Shown here: in pieces, positions 44,946-55,267 of the stretch
Layout of the letters: the number at the start of each line of letters is the position of its first letter
Numbering within the stretch: position 1 is the stretch's first letter
Assembly (NCBI RefSeq): GCF_000333955.1
Contig: NZ_CAPS01000106.1
Location: 1-64,000, forward strand
DNA length: 64,000 nucleotides
Direction: 5' to 3'
Source: Rhodococcus sp. AW25M09
GTDB taxonomy: Bacteria > Actinomycetota > Actinomycetes > Mycobacteriales > Mycobacteriaceae
Notes under the pieces: generated by a model
What the model was told of the DNA's origin: nothing
Database searches by the model: none
The model's input: only the letters and a program-made list of their open reading frames with translations
Translations under genes and position numbers: made by a program

Positions 44946-45851
44946 TCACAGGAACAGTGTCCGGTAGCGGATCGAGCCTTGTAGATGACCGACGACCACA
45001 GCCGTGGCGCCGATCCACTGCCCGCGGGGTGACCGCGAAAGCTTCTGCGGGACTGCAGGATTCGTGACCAGCAGTCGCAGGACATGCTGTGCAAAATCCG
45101 TCGCCGATAATCCGGTGAACCCGTACTCGCGATACGCCGAATACAGCAGAACGTCGCCCACGGCATACCTGCGTACCTGAGACCAGAACTCCCGAACCGT
45201 CGGCCTGAGCCGGTAGTCGACAATTGCTGCGCCTGCATGAGCCATCCGATACCCGGCCAACTGCACCCGCCACGAGAAATCGAGGTCTTCTCCCCCATCG
45301 GTCATAGTTTCGTCGAAGCCTCGAACAACCCTGAACACCGATGACCACACCCCGAAGTTGCACCCCGGTGCATACGGCAGAAAGTCGGTCTCGAAACCGT
45401 GGAGAGATGGGCTCAGGGGACGTCGGCGGTACGTGGCCGCCGAGTTCACCACCGAGGTGTCGAGCGAACCGCTCACGAGATCAGCCGTCGAGGCAGTCGC
45501 TACCAGCTCGCGCAACCAGGCGAACCGCACCACATCGTCCGCGTCACAGAATGCGAGGAACTCGCCTGAGCTGTGAGCCGCACCCGCGTTGCGTGCGTGA
45601 GATGCCCCAGCCGAACCGGAGGCGTCCACGTAGTGCACGACCTGTCCGTCCACCCGCAACCGCTCATCGAGCCATTCGCGCAACCCGTCGATCGAACCGT
45701 TGTCACTGACGATGACGTCGTATGCGCCGTCGTAGTCCTGAGCGGCCAGCGCATCGAGCTGGTGTCCGATCGTAGCGATCGCATCGAACGTCGGAACGAT
45801 CACCGAAACCAGAGACGGTCGACGACGCTTCATGGTTGTCGACTCGTTCAC
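44946..45851 (-). CDS. GT2-family glycosyltransferase (paralogue of the 25.5-kb gene)
   Basis: The 301-residue GT-A protein has SVIVPTFDAIATIGHQLDAL, the nucleotide-binding IVSDNGSIDGLREWLDER, GSAGASHARNAGAAHSSGEF, the metal-binding FCDADDVVRFAWLREL and the acid pair in TDGGEDLDFSWRVQLAGYRM. It starts at GTG 45851; an ATG six codons later is possible. Nearly every motif matches the GT2 gene at 25520-26374, including the terminal RYRTLFL versus RYRSLTW, so the two arose by duplication. No export or polymer genes are adjacent. The substrate is unknown. Confidence 0.9.
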   Translation of the reverse strand: MNESTTMKRRRPSLVSVIVPTFDAIATIGHQLDALAAQDYDGAYDVIVSDNGSIDGLREWLDERLRVDGQVVHYVDASGSAGASHARNAGAAHSSGEFLAFCDADDVVRFAWLRELVATASTADLVSGSLDTSVVNSAATYRRRPLSPSLHGFETDFLPYAPGCNFGVWSSVFRVVRGFDETMTDGGEDLDFSWRVQLAGYRMAHAGAAIVDYRLRPTVREFWSQVRRYAVGDVLLYSAYREYGFTGLSATDFAQHVLRLLVTNPAVPQKLSRSPRGQWIGATAVVVGHLQGSIRYRTLFL

Positions 45852-45886
45852 GGCTCACAGCCAACCAGACCTGGCATCGAAAACAA

Positions 45887-45918
45887 AAAACCCACCCCCG
45901 TTGTCGGAGGTGGGTTTT
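45887..45918 (-). terminator. Intrinsic terminator of the S10 operon
   Basis: A stem aaaacccacc (45887-45896) with ggtgggtttt (45909-45918) is extended by an inner CG pair. On the minus strand it is followed by TTTTTTGTTT (45890-45881). It lies 15 bases past rpsQ and is the most canonical rho-independent terminator in the window. It shows that the S10 and spc operons are separate transcripts here. Confidence 0.88.
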
Positions 45919-45932
45919 CGAGCACAGAGTGC

Positions 45933-46211
45933 TTACTTGGCCTTTTCGAGAACCTCGACCAGTCGCCAGTGCTTCGTGGCGGACAGCGGGCGGGTCTCCA
46001 TGAGCTGAACGCGATCGCCTACGCCGGCGTCGCCCTTCTCGTCATGAGCCTTGACCTTGGTGGTGCGACGAATGATCTTGCTGTAGAGGGGGTGCTTGAC
46101 CCTGTCCTCGAGCTCGACCACGATCGTCTTGTCCATCTTGTCGGATACGACGTAGCCGATCCGGACCTTACGATTGTTGCGCTCTTCTGTCACAGTCTTT
46201 TCCTCGCTCAT
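45933..46211 (-). CDS. rpsQ: 30S ribosomal protein S17
   Basis: S17 is a primary 16S rRNA binder. The 92-residue protein has [39 protein letters not shown] and [20 protein letters not shown]. Its ATG overlaps the rpmC stop (ATGA). It is the last gene of the S10 operon. Confidence 0.98.
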   Translation of the reverse strand: MSEEKTVTEERNNRKVRIGYVVSDKMDKTIVVELEDRVKHPLYSKIIRRTTKVKAHDEKGDAGVGDRVQLMETRPLSATKHWRLVEVLEKAK

Positions 46212-46453
46212 GCTGCGTCACCTGCTGTGTCCTCGGAGGGACCAGAGGCCAAGCCGAGCTCACGTTCGCGGAGCACCGTGTACACACGCGCAATTTCGTG
46301 GCGCACCACACGCAGTCGACGGTTGTTGTCCAACTGGCCGGTAGCCATCTGGAAACGAAGGTTGAACAGCTCTTCCTTCGACTCACGCAGCTTGGTGACC
46401 AGCTCTTCACCGGTGAGCTCGCGGAGCTCTGCGGCTGGGGTTCCGGTAGCCAT
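46208..46453 (-). CDS. rpmC: 50S ribosomal protein L29
   Basis: L29 lies at the peptide tunnel exit, where SRP and trigger factor dock. The 81 residues include [40 protein letters not shown] and [19 protein letters not shown]. It starts within the rplP stop (TGATG). Confidence 0.98.
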   Translation of the reverse strand: MATGTPAAELRELTGEELVTKLRESKEELFNLRFQMATGQLDNNRRLRVVRHEIARVYTVLRERELGLASGPSEDTAGDAA

Positions 46454-46869
46454 CAGAACTGCTCCTCCCTGGTGATGATGCGTGCCTTGATCGGCAGCTT
46501 GTGGATGGCGCGAGTCAATGCCTCACGCGCGATGGTGTCATCGGGGTACGACAGCTCGAAGAGCACGCGACCCGGCTTGACGTTCGCGATCCACCACTCC
46601 GGCGAACCCTTACCGGAACCCATGCGGGTCTCGGCAGGCTTCTTGGTGAGCGGGCGGTCCGGGAAGATGTTGATCCAGACCTTGCCACCACGCTTGATGT
46701 GGCGAGTGATCGCGATACGAGCGGCCTCGATCTGACGGTTGGTGATGTAGGCGGGCTCGAGAGCCTGGATGCCGTACTCACCGAACGTCACCTGAGTTCC
46801 GCCCTTGGCGGCACCCGAACGCTTCGGGTGGTGCTGCTTGCGGTGCTTGACCCGGCGGGGGATCAACAT
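46453..46869 (-). CDS. rplP: 50S ribosomal protein L16
   Basis: L16 helps form the A-site region of the 50S subunit. The 138-residue sequence [40 protein letters not shown] and the [20 protein letters not shown] block are diagnostic. It starts 3 bases after the rpsC stop. Confidence 0.98.
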   Translation of the reverse strand: MLIPRRVKHRKQHHPKRSGAAKGGTQVTFGEYGIQALEPAYITNRQIEAARIAITRHIKRGGKVWINIFPDRPLTKKPAETRMGSGKGSPEWWIANVKPGRVLFELSYPDDTIAREALTRAIHKLPIKARIITREEQF

Positions 46870-46872
46870 GCG

Positions 46873-48100
<1,228 letters not shown>

Positions 48101-48104
<4 letters not shown>

Positions 48105-48382
48105 CGCCTCTTCGCCTTCCGGTCGTCCTTGATGTGACCCTTGAACGTGCGGGTCGGTGCGAACTCTCCGAGCTTGTGGCCGACCATCGAGTCGGACACG
48201 AACACCGGTACGTGCTTACGACCGTCGTGGACGGCGAAAGTGTGACCGATGAAGTCGGGGAGGATTGTCGATCGACGGGACCAGGTCTTGATGACCTGCT
48301 TGGTTCCCTTGTCGTTCTGGACGTCAACCTTCGCGAGGAGGTGATCGTCTACGAACGGGCCTTTCTTCAGGCTGCGTGGCAT
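48101..48382 (-). CDS. rpsS: 30S ribosomal protein S19
   Basis: S19 is in the head of the 30S subunit beside S13. The 93-residue sequence [40 protein letters not shown] and [20 protein letters not shown] is canonical. It lies 13 bases after rplB. Confidence 0.98.
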
Positions 48383-48395
48383 TCTGAACTCCCTC

Positions 48396-49232
48396 CTAGC
48401 GCTTGTTCTTGCCGGTACGACGACGACGGACGATCAGCTTGTCGCTCGCCTTGTTCTTGCGGGTACGGCCTTCCGGCTGTCCCCAGGGGCTGACCGGGTG
48501 GCGTCCACCGGAGGTCTTGCCCTCGCCGCCACCGTGCGGGTGGTCGACCGGGTTCATCACGACACCACGAACGGTCGGGCGCTTGCCCTTCCAGCGCATG
48601 CGGCCGGCCTTGCCCCAGTTGATGTTCGACTGCTCGGCGTTGCCGACCTCGCCGACGGTTGCGCGGCAGCGCACGTCGACGCGACGGATTTCACCGGACG
48701 GCATACGCAGCGTGGCGTAGGGGCCTTCCTTGCCGAGGAGCTGAATGCTCGCTCCAGCAGAGCGGGCCATTTTTGCGCCACCGCCCGGGCGGAGTTCGAC
48801 CGCGTGAATGGTCGTACCCGTCGGGATGTTGCGCAGGGGCAGGTTGTTGCCGGGCTTGATGTCGGCATTGGCACCCTGCTCGATCGGCGAACCCTGGGCG
48901 ATGCCCTTGGGTGCAACGATGTAGCGCTTCTCGCCGTCTGCGAAGTGCAGCAGTGCGATGTTCGCGGTGCGGTTGGGGTCGTACTCGATGTGAGCGACCT
49001 TGGCCGGCACGCCGTCCTTGTCGTTGCGACGGAAATCGATGAGACGGTACGCACGCTTGTGACCGCCACCCTTGTGCCGGGTGGTGATTCGACCGTGTGC
49101 GTTACGTCCACCGCGACCGTGCAGCGGGCGGATCAGCGACTTCTCGGGGGTCGAACGCGTGATCTCAGCGAAATCGGACACGCTGGAGCCACGACGGCCC
49201 GGGGTTGTCGGCTTGTATTTACGGATTGCCAT
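48396..49232 (-). CDS. rplB: 50S ribosomal protein L2
   Basis: L2 is one of the most conserved 50S proteins and is close to the peptidyl-transferase centre. The 278 residues have [40 protein letters not shown] and the peptidyl-transferase loop [20 protein letters not shown] with its key His. It ends [10 protein letters not shown]. Confidence 0.98.
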   Translation of the reverse strand: MAIRKYKPTTPGRRGSSVSDFAEITRSTPEKSLIRPLHGRGGRNAHGRITTRHKGGGHKRAYRLIDFRRNDKDGVPAKVAHIEYDPNRTANIALLHFADGEKRYIVAPKGIAQGSPIEQGANADIKPGNNLPLRNIPTGTTIHAVELRPGGGAKMARSAGASIQLLGKEGPYATLRMPSGEIRRVDVRCRATVGEVGNAEQSNINWGKAGRMRWKGKRPTVRGVVMNPVDHPHGGGEGKTSGGRHPVSPWGQPEGRTRKNKASDKLIVRRRRTGKNKR

Positions 49233-49271
49233 GAGTCTTCTCGTCCTCTATATCCGAAGAGTCCCAGTCGC

Positions 49272-49577
49272 TTACGCGACCGGACCTCCGAAGATCTCGA
49301 TGGGCTTGCTGTCGGCGGAGAGCGTTACGAGCGCGCGCTTGGTGTCCTTGCGCTTGCCGTAACCGAACCGGGTCCGCTTACGCTTGCCCTGACGGTTCAT
49401 CGTGTTGACGCTGGTCACGGTGACGTCGAAGATTTTCTCGACGGCAATCTTGATCTGCGTCTTGTTCGAGTCCGGGTGCACCAGGAACGTGTACGTGCCG
49501 TCTTCGATCAGTCCGTAGGACTTCTCGGAGATGACCGGTGCCAGCAAGATGTCGCGGGGATCGGCGATCGTGGTCAC
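49272..49577 (-). CDS. rplW: 50S ribosomal protein L23
   Basis: L23 is the chaperone and SRP docking protein at the tunnel exit. The 101-residue protein has [40 protein letters not shown] and [20 protein letters not shown]. It starts with GTG overlapping the rplD stop (GTGA) and is 39 bases from rplB. Confidence 0.98.
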   Translation of the reverse strand: MTTIADPRDILLAPVISEKSYGLIEDGTYTFLVHPDSNKTQIKIAVEKIFDVTVTSVNTMNRQGKRKRTRFGYGKRKDTKRALVTLSADSKPIEIFGGPVA

Positions 49578-50251
49578 TTGCTTGCCTCCTCGTTCTTTGC
49601 AGGCCCAGCGATGAAGGTGTTCAGCGCTTCCACGCTGAAGACGACATCATCGGCGTTGAGCACGTCGTAGGTGTTGAGCTGGTCGGGTGCAATGGGGTGC
49701 ACGCCGTCCAGGTTCTGCACGCTCTTCCAGGCTGCGATGTCCTCGCGGCCGACGACGAGCAGGACCTTCTTGCGGTCCGAGATCTCGGCGAGGAAGGTCT
49801 TCGCACCCTTGGTGGACGGGACCTGCCCGGCAACCAATTCGGTGATGACGTGCAGTCGCTCGCTGCGGGCCCGGTCGGAGAGGGCTCCGCGCAGTGCGGC
49901 GGCCTTCATCTTCTTGGGGGTCCGCTGGCTGTAGTCGCGCGGCTGCGGTCCGTGGACCGTGCCACCTCCGACGAACTGAGGAGCGCGAGTCGAGCCCTGA
50001 CGGGCGCGGCCGGTGCCCTTCTGCCGGTACGGCTTCTTGCCACCGCCGCGAACCTCGCCACGAGTCTTCGTGGAGTGAGTTCCCTGACGAGCAGCTGCCA
50101 GCTGTGCAATGACGACCTGGTGCAGCAGCGCGATGTTCGCCGGTGCGTCGAAGATCTCCGCGGGGAGATCGACGGTGCCGTTGGTCTTGCCGCCGGCTTC
50201 CTTGACATCGAGCGTCAGCTTGGTCTCGGTGTTCTTCTCGAGGCTGGTCAT
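49574..50251 (-). CDS. rplD: 50S ribosomal protein L4
   Basis: L4 lines the tunnel and in Escherichia coli represses the S10 operon through its leader. The 225-residue protein has [20 protein letters not shown], the tunnel loop [20 protein letters not shown] and the [20 protein letters not shown] block. It overlaps rplC (ATGA). Whether the long rpsJ leader here responds to L4 cannot be told from sequence. Confidence 0.98.
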   Translation of the reverse strand: MTSLEKNTETKLTLDVKEAGGKTNGTVDLPAEIFDAPANIALLHQVVIAQLAAARQGTHSTKTRGEVRGGGKKPYRQKGTGRARQGSTRAPQFVGGGTVHGPQPRDYSQRTPKKMKAAALRGALSDRARSERLHVITELVAGQVPSTKGAKTFLAEISDRKKVLLVVGREDIAAWKSVQNLDGVHPIAPDQLNTYDVLNADDVVFSVEALNTFIAGPAKNEEASK

Positions 50252-50913
50252 GCCCGTGCACCACCCTTCAATGCAGACTTGACGATCACGACGTTGCCGC
50301 GACGGCCCGGGATCGCTCCCTTGATCAGCAGCAGACCGTTCTCGCTGTCCACCTTGTGGACCGAGAGGTTCTGCGTCGTGACGCGGTCGCCACCCATACG
50401 TCCGGACATGCGCATTCCCTTGAAGACGCGACCGGGCGTTGCGCAGCCACCGATGGATCCGGGGCGACGGTGCACAGCCTGTGCACCGTGGCTCGCACCC
50501 TGACCCTTGAAGCCGTGACGCTTCATGGTTCCGGCGAAGCCCTTGCCCTTGCTGGTGCCGGTGACGTCGACGTATGCGCCGTCCTCGAACACTGCAGCAG
50601 TGAGCTCCTGGCCGACCTCGAACTGCGAGGCGTCTGCAACGCGGATCTCCACGATGTGGCGACGCGGCGTGACACCTGCCTTTTCGAACTGGCCGGAGGT
50701 GGGCTTGTTCACCTTGCGCGGGTCGATCGCACCGAAGGCGACCTGGACGGCGCTGTAGCCGTCACGTTCCTGGGTGCGAATCTGCGTGATCACATTGGGG
50801 CCCGCCTTGATCACGGTCACCGGAACGACGCGGTTGTTCTCGTCGAAGACCTGGGTCATTCCGAGCTTGGTGCCCAGAATTCCTGTCGCAGGCCGATTCT
50901 TGTTATCAGTCAT
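50248..50913 (-). CDS. rplC: 50S ribosomal protein L3
   Basis: L3 reaches the peptidyl-transferase centre with a long loop. I start at ATG 50913 ([20 protein letters not shown]), which has GGAG 7 bases upstream, giving 221 residues; a GTG at 50931 overlapping the rpsJ stop is an alternative. Conserved blocks are [40 protein letters not shown] and [20 protein letters not shown]. Some bacterial L3 are glutamine-methylated in the GQGASHG region. Confidence 0.97.
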   Translation of the reverse strand: MTDNKNRPATGILGTKLGMTQVFDENNRVVPVTVIKAGPNVITQIRTQERDGYSAVQVAFGAIDPRKVNKPTSGQFEKAGVTPRRHIVEIRVADASQFEVGQELTAAVFEDGAYVDVTGTSKGKGFAGTMKRHGFKGQGASHGAQAVHRRPGSIGGCATPGRVFKGMRMSGRMGGDRVTTQNLSVHKVDSENGLLLIKGAIPGRRGNVVIVKSALKGGARA

Positions 50914-50927
50914 CGTTGTCTCCGCGC

Positions 50928-51233
50928 TCACTGGATGTTGACGTCGACACTGGCCGGGAGGTCGATGCGCATGAGCGCGTCCACCGTCTTCGGTGTCGGG
51001 TCGAGGATGTCAATGAGCCGCTTGTGAGTACGCATCTCGAAGTGTTCGCGCGAGTCCTTGTACTTGTGCGGCGAACGGATGACGCAGTACACGTTCTTTT
51101 CTGTCGGCAACGGCACCGGTCCGACGACGCGGGCACCCGTACGGGTGACCGTTTCGACGATCTTGCGCGCTGACGCGTCGATCGCCTCATGGTCGTAGGC
51201 CTTGAGCCTGATGCGGATCTTTTGTCCCGCCAC
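50928..51233 (-). CDS. rpsJ: 30S ribosomal protein S10
   Basis: S10 is also the NusE transcription-antitermination partner of NusB. I start at GTG 51233 ([20 protein letters not shown]), with AAGGAC 7 bases upstream, giving the standard 101 residues. The NusB-facing [20 protein letters not shown] and the ribosomal loop [20 protein letters not shown] are intact. It is the first gene of the S10 operon, behind a long leader. Confidence 0.98.
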   Translation of the reverse strand: MAGQKIRIRLKAYDHEAIDASARKIVETVTRTGARVVGPVPLPTEKNVYCVIRSPHKYKDSREHFEMRTHKRLIDILDPTPKTVDALMRIDLPASVDVNIQ

Positions 51234-51641
51234 GCTTAGTGTCCTTTTCTTGCCGCTTGGTCGCAGAACGGGCCGTTCGGCCTGTTCCACCTCGTCTGCA
51301 CAGTCCCCGAGCCGTGGAAAACCACCGACTCGAACTGCCTTCGTGCACACACGACAGTGAAAAACGTTGACGACCCAGGCGTCGCCTGCATCCGTTGCCG
51401 CTCTTCATCTGTCATGGTTCTCCGGTCCACGCGGTCGGGCGTGTCGTGATTCCACTCATTCTTCTGCGCTGAAACTTTCGCTTCAACCATCCGAATGGGA
51501 CGAAATCCGCACCGATCGAGCTGGTGTACCGGACGCGCTCACGTGGAGCGCTGGTCTCATGTTCTTGCTCAGCCGGCTTTGCAGCCGGCTCACCTGGTTC
51601 AGGCCGCACGCAAGCGCACCCTGTGTCCAGGCAACCCGACC

Positions 51642-51671
51642 AGTATGCCGCAGACCGCGCGACAGATCAAC
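51642..51671 (-). promoter_or_regulatory. Candidate S10-operon promoter
   Basis: TTGATC (51671-51666) and CATACT (51647-51642) are separated by 18 bases on the minus strand. This is the best match in the gap, but it is far from rpsJ, so it remains tentative. Confidence 0.3.
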
Positions 51672-51695
51672 TCGGGCTCCACCGATATCCGCCGC

Positions 51696-51721
51696 ACTAT
51701 CTTACCCAGCAGTAAGGTAGT
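51696..51721. promoter_or_regulatory. Operator-like inverted repeat before the hot-dog protein gene
   Basis: The arms actatcttac (51696-51705) and gtaaggtagt (51712-51721) pair at nine of ten positions around a 6-base spacer. The repeat ends 5 bases before the ATG at 51726 and overlaps its ribosome-binding site. The size and TTAC...GTAA form resemble TetR-family operators. No regulator gene is adjacent. Confidence 0.5.
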
Positions 51722-51725
51722 CCCC

Positions 51726-52220
51726 ATGACCACATTGGAGAACACCACCGGTGCCACCTATCGCGCCTGGTCGAAGCTCCCGAACAACACTATCGGTTCC
51801 GTCGTGTTCTCCGTCGGCATGTGTCTTCGGGTCCCCTACTTCTCATCCGTACTACCGCGGGTGGTTGCGCTCGAACCGGGTCGCTGCGAGGTGACCGCAC
51901 CCAAATGGTTCGGAATCCGGAATCATCTCGGCACCTTCCACGCGATCGCAGCGTGCAATCTCGCCGAAGTGGCGATGGGCATGCTCGCCGAGGCCACGGT
52001 GCCGACGACGCATCGGTGGATTCCCAAGTCCATGAACGTCCAATATCTGACGAAGGCCACCACATCCCTGCGCGCAGTGGCCGAACTCGATTCGGTCCCC
52101 GACTTCGGTGCCGTCACCGACGGTCTCGACATCGTCGTGCCGGTCTCGATCCGAGACACCGCAGGCGTCGAGGTGGTGCACGCGGACATCACGATCTGGG
52201 TCTCCGCCGCGTCCCGTTGA
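51726..52220 (+). CDS. Hot-dog-fold (DUF4442/PaaI-like) thioesterase-type protein
   Basis: The 164-residue protein shows the hot-dog pattern of DUF4442 proteins: RVPYFSSVLPRVVALEPGRC, the central helix block HLGTFHAIAACNLAEVAMGM (HxGT/xxA/N-type active-site region), and strands MNVQYLTKATTSLRAVAELD and GVEVVHADITIWVSA. Such proteins hydrolyse or bind acyl-CoA. I start at ATG 51726, directly after a palindrome containing AAGG. It is the first gene of a plus-strand run, 12 bases ahead of the TyrA-like gene. Membership of the same pathway is inferred from spacing only. Confidence 0.75.
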   Translation: MTTLENTTGATYRAWSKLPNNTIGSVVFSVGMCLRVPYFSSVLPRVVALEPGRCEVTAPKWFGIRNHLGTFHAIAACNLAEVAMGMLAEATVPTTHRWIPKSMNVQYLTKATTSLRAVAELDSVPDFGAVTDGLDIVVPVSIRDTAGVEVVHADITIWVSAASR

Positions 52221-52232
52221 CATACTCGAACG

Positions 52233-53141
52233 GTGAACACGGAGATGCAGTCGCTGCGCGATGACGCGGTAGTGGTGGTCGGAGGGTCGGGAGCGGTCGG
52301 TCGCATGTTCGTCGAACTGCTTCGCGGAGACGGCTCTGCCGTGACGGTCGTCGACGTTCGGGACGCTTCGTCAGGGCGCACCTCGCCGGTCACGATCGGC
52401 GATATCACCGCGCCCGACGAACCGATCCAATTGCTACTTCGGCAGGCAACAACGGTGATTCTGGCGGTTCCCGAATCCGTGGCGCTGGCAGCAGACCTGT
52501 CAGCGCTGGGCCCTGATGCACTGCTGGTGGAGACCTTGTCGGTGAAGTCCGGCTTCGCTCGCCATCTGGACGCCACCGATCGCCTCGGTGCCACCGTGGG
52601 TGTCAATCCCATGTTCGCTCCGTCTCTGGGGATGACCGGTCGCCCGGTTGCCGCAGTCGTTCATCGCGAGGGATTGCCGGTGCACGCCTTCCTCGACAGC
52701 ATCGCCCGGTGGGGTGGCCGAGTAGTCCTTGTCGACGCCGAGCGCCACGATCGTCTCGCGGCCGCGACGCAAGCGCTCACGCATGCGAGTGTTCTGGCAT
52801 TCGGCCTGGCCTTGGCCGAGCTCGATCTGCCGTTCGTCGACATCGATGCGGTAGCGCCTCCCCCACACACGACGATGCTCGCCGTTCTCGCTCGCATCAC
52901 CGGTGGCGAACCCGAGGTCTACTGGGATGTCCAGGCAGGCAATCCGTATGCCTCCGAGGCCAGGGCGGCTTTGGTTCGATCGGCGAATACGCTCGCCGAG
53001 ACCGTCGAATCAGGTTCCGAGGCGGAGTTCGGTCGCCTGTTGAACCAGGCAGAAGCTGCTCTGGGCGCAAGCGGCGATCGGTATCGAGCCGTGTGCGCAG
53101 AGATGTTCGGTATCGTTCGAGGCAGCGGTGGTGATCGATGA
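52233..53141 (+). CDS. TyrA-like prephenate/4-amino-4-deoxyprephenate dehydrogenase
   Basis: The 302-residue protein has the NAD-binding VVVVGGSGAVGRMFVELL and follows the dehydrogenase domain of Escherichia coli TyrA: VILAVPESVALAADL, LLVETLSVKSGFARHL, WGGRVVLVDAERHDRLAAAT, QALTHASVLAFGLALAELDL. The TyrA motif HPMFGP, whose His is catalytic, reads NPMFAP here (Asn125). It is unlike the usual mycobacterial TyrA. In chloramphenicol and pristinamycin pathways such TyrA-like enzymes (CmlC, PapC) act on 4-amino-4-deoxyprephenate. With an AurF-like N-oxygenase overlapping by 4 bases downstream, that substrate is plausible but unproven. No chorismate-mutase domain is fused. Confidence 0.78.
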   Translation: MNTEMQSLRDDAVVVVGGSGAVGRMFVELLRGDGSAVTVVDVRDASSGRTSPVTIGDITAPDEPIQLLLRQATTVILAVPESVALAADLSALGPDALLVETLSVKSGFARHLDATDRLGATVGVNPMFAPSLGMTGRPVAAVVHREGLPVHAFLDSIARWGGRVVLVDAERHDRLAAATQALTHASVLAFGLALAELDLPFVDIDAVAPPPHTTMLAVLARITGGEPEVYWDVQAGNPYASEARAALVRSANTLAETVESGSEAEFGRLLNQAEAALGASGDRYRAVCAEMFGIVRGSGGDR

Positions 53142-54175
53142 CCGCGCACGAGATGCACGCGGAGCAGCCAGACGCGGCTCGGATGGATACGAGTTCGACA
53201 AGCACAGAGGCGAGGCCTTCGATGTTGGAACAACCGTCGTTGCCGGAGTTCGACTCCGACGATGTCGTGGAGAGTGCGGTCGTCGCACGGTTGGCGAAGA
53301 ATTGGGCGCAGCGCGCGACGGTGAAGAAGCCCGAACCCGAGCTGGACGATCTGTTCGACACGGCGAAGCAGGATTTCCCCGACGCTCTGATTCCCTTCGG
53401 CGAGCACGACACCTTCACCGGCGCAACGCCCGAGCAGCAGAATCGTCTGCGCGCATGGGGGTGGATCGCGTTCAACAAGAACGTGATGGACGTCGAGCAG
53501 CACGTCGTGCATCCTGGGTTCGCGCTTCTGGCGCAGGACGTTTTCGAGACCGGAATGGGCGATACCCTGGCCGTGGCCGTGACCCAGGCGATGGTCGACG
53601 AGCAGTACCACACACTGATGCATCTCAACGCGAGCGCAGCGACGCGCCGCGGGCGCGGCTGGGCTCTGTCGGAACGCGCTCTGCCCTTCAGCTCCACCGT
53701 ACGTCGGCAGCGCACAGCGCAGGCAACCAGTGACGACCCCTGGTCGTCTGCCATCAGCTCGTTGGCTTTCATGACCGTCGCGGAGATTTCCATCACATCG
53801 TATCTGGACCTGATCGAGGACGACGACGTCATCCAGCCCATCAACCGAGCGACCGTGAAGCTGCACAACCGCGACGAGTACTGCCATGCCTCGATTGCCG
53901 ACGACATGGCCGCGATCGTCTTCGACCGACTCGGATCGAGCGACCGACAGAAATTCCTCGACGGCCTCGTCGACGGGATGGATGCGTTCTCGAGCAGCGA
54001 TTTCTCCACCTGGGGACGCATACTCGAACTCGAGGGCGTGCGCGGCGCAGAACAGATGCTCGCCGATGTCGAGCAGGACAGCAGCCGCCGTGCACTGGTT
54101 CAGGATTACAGCGGGTTGCGATCCCTGTGCCGAAAGCTGGACGTCGAGGACAGCATCGATATCGACTGGGGGTGA
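53138..54175 (+). CDS. AurF-like diiron arylamine N-oxygenase
   Basis: The 345-residue helical protein keeps a full diiron ligand set with the spacing of AurF: Glu120 (MDVEQH), Glu155 and His158 (VDEQYH), Glu216 (TVAEIS), His243 (KLHN), Glu247 and His250 (RDEYCH). AurF and CmlI use this site and O2 to turn an arylamine into a nitro group. The first ~35 residues are disordered. Its ATG overlaps the stop of the TyrA-like gene (ATGA), and an ABC-2 exporter follows after 120 bases. The substrate is unknown; an aminophenyl compound from the shikimate branch fits the neighbour. Related diiron proteins of other function exist in actinobacteria. Confidence 0.82.
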   Translation: MTAHEMHAEQPDAARMDTSSTSTEARPSMLEQPSLPEFDSDDVVESAVVARLAKNWAQRATVKKPEPELDDLFDTAKQDFPDALIPFGEHDTFTGATPEQQNRLRAWGWIAFNKNVMDVEQHVVHPGFALLAQDVFETGMGDTLAVAVTQAMVDEQYHTLMHLNASAATRRGRGWALSERALPFSSTVRRQRTAQATSDDPWSSAISSLAFMTVAEISITSYLDLIEDDDVIQPINRATVKLHNRDEYCHASIADDMAAIVFDRLGSSDRQKFLDGLVDGMDAFSSSDFSTWGRILELEGVRGAEQMLADVEQDSSRRALVQDYSGLRSLCRKLDVEDSIDIDWG

Positions 54176-54295
54176 CTGCGAAACTCACCCGGCCGCGACC
54201 CGCAGGTAACATTTCCGCGGAATTCCGGTATCAAGTAGTGGCCATCGATCCATGAGGTCCGGTCCGACCATTCGTCCCAACAGCTCGGAGATTCG

Positions 54296-55267
54296 ATGTC
54301 GTCAGCTCAACACGCAGCCGTACACGTGGAGGACGTGAACAAGTCCTTCGGCGATGTGCATGCGCTGCGCGGCATCAGCTTCTCCGCGGAGCGGGGCACC
54401 GTTCTGGGGATTCTCGGACCCAACGGTGCCGGTAAGACGACGACCGTGAAAGTGCTCTCCACTCTGATCGCACCCGACACCGGCCGAGCATTCGTTGCGG
54501 GCCACGACGTTGTCTCCGACGCTCCGGCGGTACGTCGTTCGATCATGATGACCGGGCAGTATGCGGCGCTCGACGACACGCTGTCGGGCCGGGAGAACAT
54601 CGAACTCTTCGGCCGTCTGATGGGCCTCGACAAAAAAGCCGCCAAAACCCGCGCGAAAGCCCTGCTCGACGAGTTCGACCTGTCCGACACCGGAAAGCGG
54701 CCCGTGCGCGGGTACTCGGGCGGCATGCGTCGCCGCATCGACATCGCATGCGGGTTGGTCGTCCGGCCCGAGGTCGTGTTCTTGGACGAGCCGACCACCG
54801 GGCTCGATCCGCGCAGCCGGCAGGGTGTGTGGTCTTTGGTCGAGGCACTGAAAGCCCAGGGCATCACCGTGCTGTTGACGACGCAGTACCTCGAAGAAGC
54901 AGACGTCCTCAGCGACAACATCATCGTCATCGACAAGGGCACCGTCATCGCGGAGGGCACCTCGGACCAACTCAAGGCGAAGACGGGTGGCAGCTACTGC
55001 GAGGTCGTACCTCTCGACCCCGGTCAGCTCCGAGCGGCAGCCGAAGCATTGGGAGATATGGTCCCTGCTGCCGTACACGCCGAGATCACCGCTAGCTCCG
55101 ACCGACTCTCCGTACCTGCGCCCGACGGGGCGGCGACTCTGTCCGAAATCCTGCGCCGGATCGACGCCGTCGGGATCGTGCTGGCAGACATCGCCCTTCG
55201 CCGCCCGTCGCTCGACGACGTGTTCCTCACCCTCACCGGCAGCTCTCAGACGAGTACGACACCATGA
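54296..55267 (+). CDS. ABC-2 exporter ATPase (DrrA-like)
   Basis: The 323-residue ATPase has Walker A GPNGAGKTTTVKVL, Q-loop MTGQYAALDDTLSG, signature YSGGMRRRIDIA, Walker B VVFLDEPTTGLD and the H-loop position replaced by Gln (LLTTQYLEE), as is usual in the DrrA group. The C-terminal ~80 residues form the DrrA-type extension (RRPSLDDVFLTLTG). These ATPases drive export of drugs, lipids or secondary metabolites. GGAG lies 5 bases before the ATG. It overlaps the first permease gene (ATGA). Confidence 0.93.
   Translation: MSSAQHAAVHVEDVNKSFGDVHALRGISFSAERGTVLGILGPNGAGKTTTVKVLSTLIAPDTGRAFVAGHDVVSDAPAVRRSIMMTGQYAALDDTLSGRENIELFGRLMGLDKKAAKTRAKALLDEFDLSDTGKRPVRGYSGGMRRRIDIACGLVVRPEVVFLDEPTTGLDPRSRQGVWSLVEALKAQGITVLLTTQYLEEADVLSDNIIVIDKGTVIAEGTSDQLKAKTGGSYCEVVPLDPGQLRAAAEALGDMVPAAVHAEITASSDRLSVPAPDGAATLSEILRRIDAVGIVLADIALRRPSLDDVFLTLTGSSQTSTTP

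Larger units (their letters stand above)
51234..51725. other. S10-operon leader and divergent promoter region
   Basis: This 492-base gap lies between rpsJ and the plus-strand hot-dog gene. It holds a candidate S10 promoter (51642-51671), a hairpin in the predicted rpsJ leader (agccggct at 51571-51578 and 51583-51590, 4-base loop), and an operator-like repeat next to the hot-dog gene. If the promoter is right the rpsJ leader is about 400 bases, long enough for autoregulation. No small gene was supported. Confidence 0.6.

Noticed and set aside
25520-45851. Considered a mobile element carrying the glycosyltransferases and accessory genes.
   Set aside because: No transposase, integrase, terminal inverted repeats or target duplications were seen; the block contains essential ribosomal genes.
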